Below, one piece after another: positions 60,459-64,000 of a stretch of 64,000 bases of DNA (its first letter is position 1; every line of letters starts with the position of its first letter). The stretch comes from Marasmius tenuissimus. Taxonomy: Eukaryota > Basidiomycota > Agaricomycetes > Agaricales > Marasmiaceae. Made by a program: the position numbers and the translations under genes. Below the pieces are notes generated by a model that did not search any database, was not told the DNA's origin, and worked only from the letters and a program-made list of their open reading frames with translations. The stretch is from positions 3,968,001 through 4,032,000 of the forward strand of contig JAQOTA010000050.1 of NCBI GenBank assembly GCA_029532415.1, in the 5' to 3' direction.

Positions 60459-61771
60459 AAGAGAATACAGAGGTGCTGTCAGGCGGGCGTTCTTTCCTTC
60501 ATATCCTGTAATCTTCCTATACATTCATATAACTTGCGACATTTTTGCACTCCACAAACTTTGACCAAGTCGGAAATCCCTGCTCGACCCGAAGCTCGAC
60601 CTTTCATATGCGCCACTAAGACACAGCTCTGAAACTTTCATAATGTTTCTGGCCCGGGCCGATCTCCGGCGAACAATGGTGCGCCTAACCGACGACGACG
60701 ACTCACCGCCAGTCACTGGTCACTGTGGGTCCCATTGTTCTCGAATTATTTGCTGTAACGTACTGATCAAAGCACAATAGAGTGAAGATCACCTCCATAA
60801 CGTCTCCGGGAAATTGTGACTTCATTGTTTTCTTACACGAATGAACCTGGGATTTGCTCGGAACCCGACTTCACCTGGGATTCACCTGATTCAATCCTCG
60901 CAAGGCCCCTTTCTGGTACTCGCCCATACCGTCAGAAAAATCTTCCAGCTTGCTTTCTGATTGCCAGACTCCCGCCGGCCTCTTTGATAGTTGCTTCTAG
61001 CCAGCGGCTTCATGTGGACCCGTGAATTTGCCACCTAGGCAGTGTGTATATACGTGCGGTAAGAAGCTATCTCATGACGAATAGACCACCTTGCTTACTT
61101 TCATAGCCAGGGGATTCCATTCTATATCACTAGTATCGACATACCCTTCTCGTCAACGACTCCCGAAAATGATCAAATGAGCAGATGCTGAATACTCTTT
61201 GCTGTCGACTACTCCTGTCATATTAAATCGATACGAGCCGTATGACTCGACGACCGGTGAAATCTCTCACAGTCCCTTTTCCTTTGGACCATTGTTCGCC
61301 CAAAAAGACAACTGAAGCATAGGTTAATGGACATACACTTGCTGCGATCGACGCGAAAATTTTACACTAGCACCGCGGATGTATGTTTCTGGATGTAACA
61401 CTTCGCACTGGATTGATTCCGAGACGGGGACCGTAAGACCGCCGATGAGATGCGCTCATCGTCCGATGCTGGCCTGTGTAAGACCCCCGCTCTTTCAAAC
61501 GTCTGTCCAATGTCGCACTGAAAGGTCTATCGTGTCTGTCGTTAGGAGATGTTACAGTTTATTTTCGATTCGATTCATTGCTCGACTCGATCGGGAAGGT
61601 GGAACACCGCATCGGGGAGCGGGTTCGGATTTGTTACAGCTTTGAGCCCCTATACAGTTTCCTTTTCAACGGGGCAACTTTACTATTTCCACATACCCAC
61701 TAACCGCCCCCAATCGACATATCTCTATCCTGATGACTCTCGAAATATTCCCGGTCTCCCCCGCGAGCGCG
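60459..61771. other. Long intergenic region
   Basis: About 1.3 kb between the NDUFS8 stop and the start of the right-edge gene. Only short frames without support are present. I see no RNA gene or repeat. Confidence 0.4.
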
Positions 61772-63864
61772 ATGTCCTTCGGTAAACCCAAGAAGCAAGT
61801 GTCGACCAGGTGAGATTGCCACCCCCACTTTTCGATATCACATAGGACGTCAGGACGTGAATTGATATGAAATAATTTCCCCTGTCCCTCTCATAGCCCA
61901 TCTACTCGTCCCCACACTCCCCAGCCCTCCAAGGGTCATGACGCCACGGGGACCAAACCGAGAGCGAGTAAGCGATATACTGCTCGAAGAATGTTAACAT
62001 CCTTCGAGGAGCAAACGCCCTCACGGCCCTCTACCCCACGTAGTCGTCGCTCTACACCGTCGTCAACTCTTACTGATAGGATTCAGAGCCAGCGTCGCTA
62101 TGCAACGCGCAGCACCATACCGACAGCGCCTGACACCACGAGCAGCACACATCCTCGACGTATGGTCCCAGCCTTGACCCTCAAGTCCCCTTCCAAGCGA
62201 GAGGCCCTGTTCACTCTTCGTCGAAAGCTTCGCGTGGAAACCATTCCGTTGAACCGGATACCCTCATTCATGGACCACTTCCTCAACTATCAGTCACCAT
62301 CGGTCGATTACGACTCGGAGGAAATCATGCTCGAGCTCGCATACCGCATCAAATTGAACAAGCTTCATCATGTCGTAGACCTATCGACACCTCGTAAATA
62401 CGTTATATCTCGCCCGGATACGCATCACATTCAGCTTCTTTGGGCCGGACAGGAAACATGGGCTTCAATGACTGCGCACGACGGGTTCGACGGGGTCTCT
62501 GGTGTGTCGACTCAGTCAAGGCTTCCCGATTCGTTTGAACGTTCCACGTCCAGCTGGGCGGAGGCTTGAGGTCACCGGTCACCGGTGACGTTGGACAAGA
62601 ATGCATTTGGTAAGGCCCAAGGGTGGCCCCTCTCGGAGTATGAGGAGTATATGGGAAGGAGTGGCCCTGGGTCTAGGGAGAGAGTTACCCATCTGGAAGG
62701 AGGATGCAGGATCGACGCCACATGTTCGGGCTGACCTAGCTCGACCGATACCCAGTCCGGTTCCGATAAGTACTTCGGAAGAAGCAGTGTTAATCCATCC
62801 AAACTACGAGTCCCCAACTTGCTATGCTACGACTATATTATACTCTATGTTATACCACTCTATCATGTCGGGGGTAGTTATCTCCCTTGCCTTATATGTA
62901 TCAATAATACCCGTTCTTAGTACAAGTGACTTTCGGGCGCCATCATTCTTGAGTACTGCATTAGACGACGTCGAGACTGTTTCACGGCGGTCACGGTATC
63001 ATTCGACTGTGAGGAACCTGGATTCTTCAAGTCAAAGGTCTTTTCTAAGTTCCGGCGGTATAAAAAGCCACTCCATCTTGCCTTATCAATCCCGACTTGT
63101 TAGGTTTTCACGGTTTTTGACGCGAACGCCGGTCGAAACGTCGATTGCGTGGTCAATGAGAGATCTGCGGCTCTTCTGGGCTCAATACACGGAACTTAAC
63201 CCCCGAGATGTCCAAGAGGAGGTGGTACAATGGCATCCACGCAATCTATCCGTCTTCTGCGGAATCAGGACCCTTGCCGAATGGGACGATTGTAAGTATT
63301 AGTATAGTGATCACAAGATAGCCTGAACGATTAGTCCGTAGCTTCCACTATGAGCGCGACGACCACCTGAATGATTCTAGGTAAGTACTAGAGCCCAAAA
63401 TCCTCTCACAATCGTCACGATTGGAACGCGATAAACTCGCGAGGCTCCCACTCCGAATGCCCGAATACACGCTGTCTCATGATGGTGGCCGCGCAAGTAC
63501 GTCGAGCTTCGGCCAAGCCCACTGTCCCTTGCTCAGGTTCCACGTCGCGGAAACGCCACGTATCAGATGCATAGAGCATCGTGAAAAAGTAGGTCATGAG
63601 AGCGTGTTTCATTTATATGTTTTCGCCGAATCGAGGGATTTTCGGTCCAGGTCCATCCCAACTTATCAGCGACACTTATCCCATTCAATCCAAGTTTGTT
63701 TTTGGGCGGTGAACCCGGTGGTGCGCGGAAGCTGACCTGATTACTGATGCTAACTCTAATTATCCGTCGACGGAGGGTTCGAAAACCCATTTGATCTGGC
63801 CGACGACTTGGCGACAATCGACGATAGATGGGAGGAGGCGACTAGGCAGAACACCAAGCCGTGA
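61772..63864 (+). CDS. Uncharacterised protein near right edge, about 575 residues
   Basis: Exons 61772-61809, 61897-62547, 62600-63291, 63335-63380, 63444-63588, 63651-63717 and 63776-63864 close in one frame. The first part is basic and Ser/Thr-rich, followed by KREALFTLRRKLRVETIPL and a helical stretch. The last exons (DDFRSFHYERDDHLNDS, NLSATLIPFNPSLFLGGEPG, FENPFDLADDLATIDDRWEE) look clearly coding with good splice sites. The border at 62547/62600 is doubtful, because another frame there also reads well (DKNAFGKAQGWPLSEYEE). A short hydrophobic stretch occurs near residue 320. No family is recognised. Confidence 0.5.
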
Positions 63865-64000
63865 ATTTACAATGTACAACATAAGCTACATGCAAGAACA
63901 ACTCCAAGAGATAGCTAAGTAGGGCACAGCGTGAGTAAAGGAGCTAAGATAGCGGGCAAGAAGGAAAACTATAAAGTAATTGAAAGGAAACAAAAGACTT

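Overview
The window is nuclear DNA of a filamentous basidiomycete, most likely an Agaricomycete. Genes are dense, lie on both strands and are cut by many introns of about 45-65 nt. There are no operons or Shine-Dalgarno sites. The proteins are typically fungal: a DUF6534 membrane protein, a membrane-anchored GH17 glucanase, a YVC1 channel, F-box proteins and small secreted cysteine-rich proteins. I assembled 26 gene models plus the small secreted genes by joining exons on reading-frame, splice-site and family logic. No computation or database search was run, so exon borders are predictions.

Left part (1-29.6 kb), mostly housekeeping genes: PEX14-like (cut by the window start), MAK16, an Argonaute, VPS17, a GH17 glucanase, RIB1 (GTP cyclohydrolase II), an unknown coiled-coil/zinc-finger protein, a DUF6534 protein, LEU2, NOB1, YVC1, PSF2 (GINS) and haspin kinase. 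MAK16 and NOB1 both serve ribosome biogenesis. PSF2 and haspin share a divergent promoter that carries an ACGCGT (MCB-like) box.

Middle (29.2-36.3 kb), the most unusual part: an array of four related small secreted six-cysteine proteins (A, B, C intact, D broken). Units A and B carry the 3' end of haspin, and units C and D carry the 3' end of the F-box gene on the other side. The array therefore seems to have grown by tandem duplication from both flanking genes and is decaying at one copy.

Right part (36.4-64 kb): a mitochondrial PP2C phosphatase, an F-box protein, a four-finger C2H2 factor, a USP36/Ubp10-type deubiquitinase, a CASTOR-like ACT protein, an unknown 560-residue protein, a short-chain dehydrogenase, a long disordered protein, a CAP/PR-1 secreted protein, prefoldin subunit 2, the complex I subunit NDUFS8, and an unknown protein near the right edge.

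Recurring gene-structure oddities are five predicted GC-AG introns among about 158 introns and several very small internal exons (5, 6, 8 and 11 nt). Five gene pairs start head to head within 151-341 bp. I saw no rRNA, tRNA, CRISPR array or transposon.
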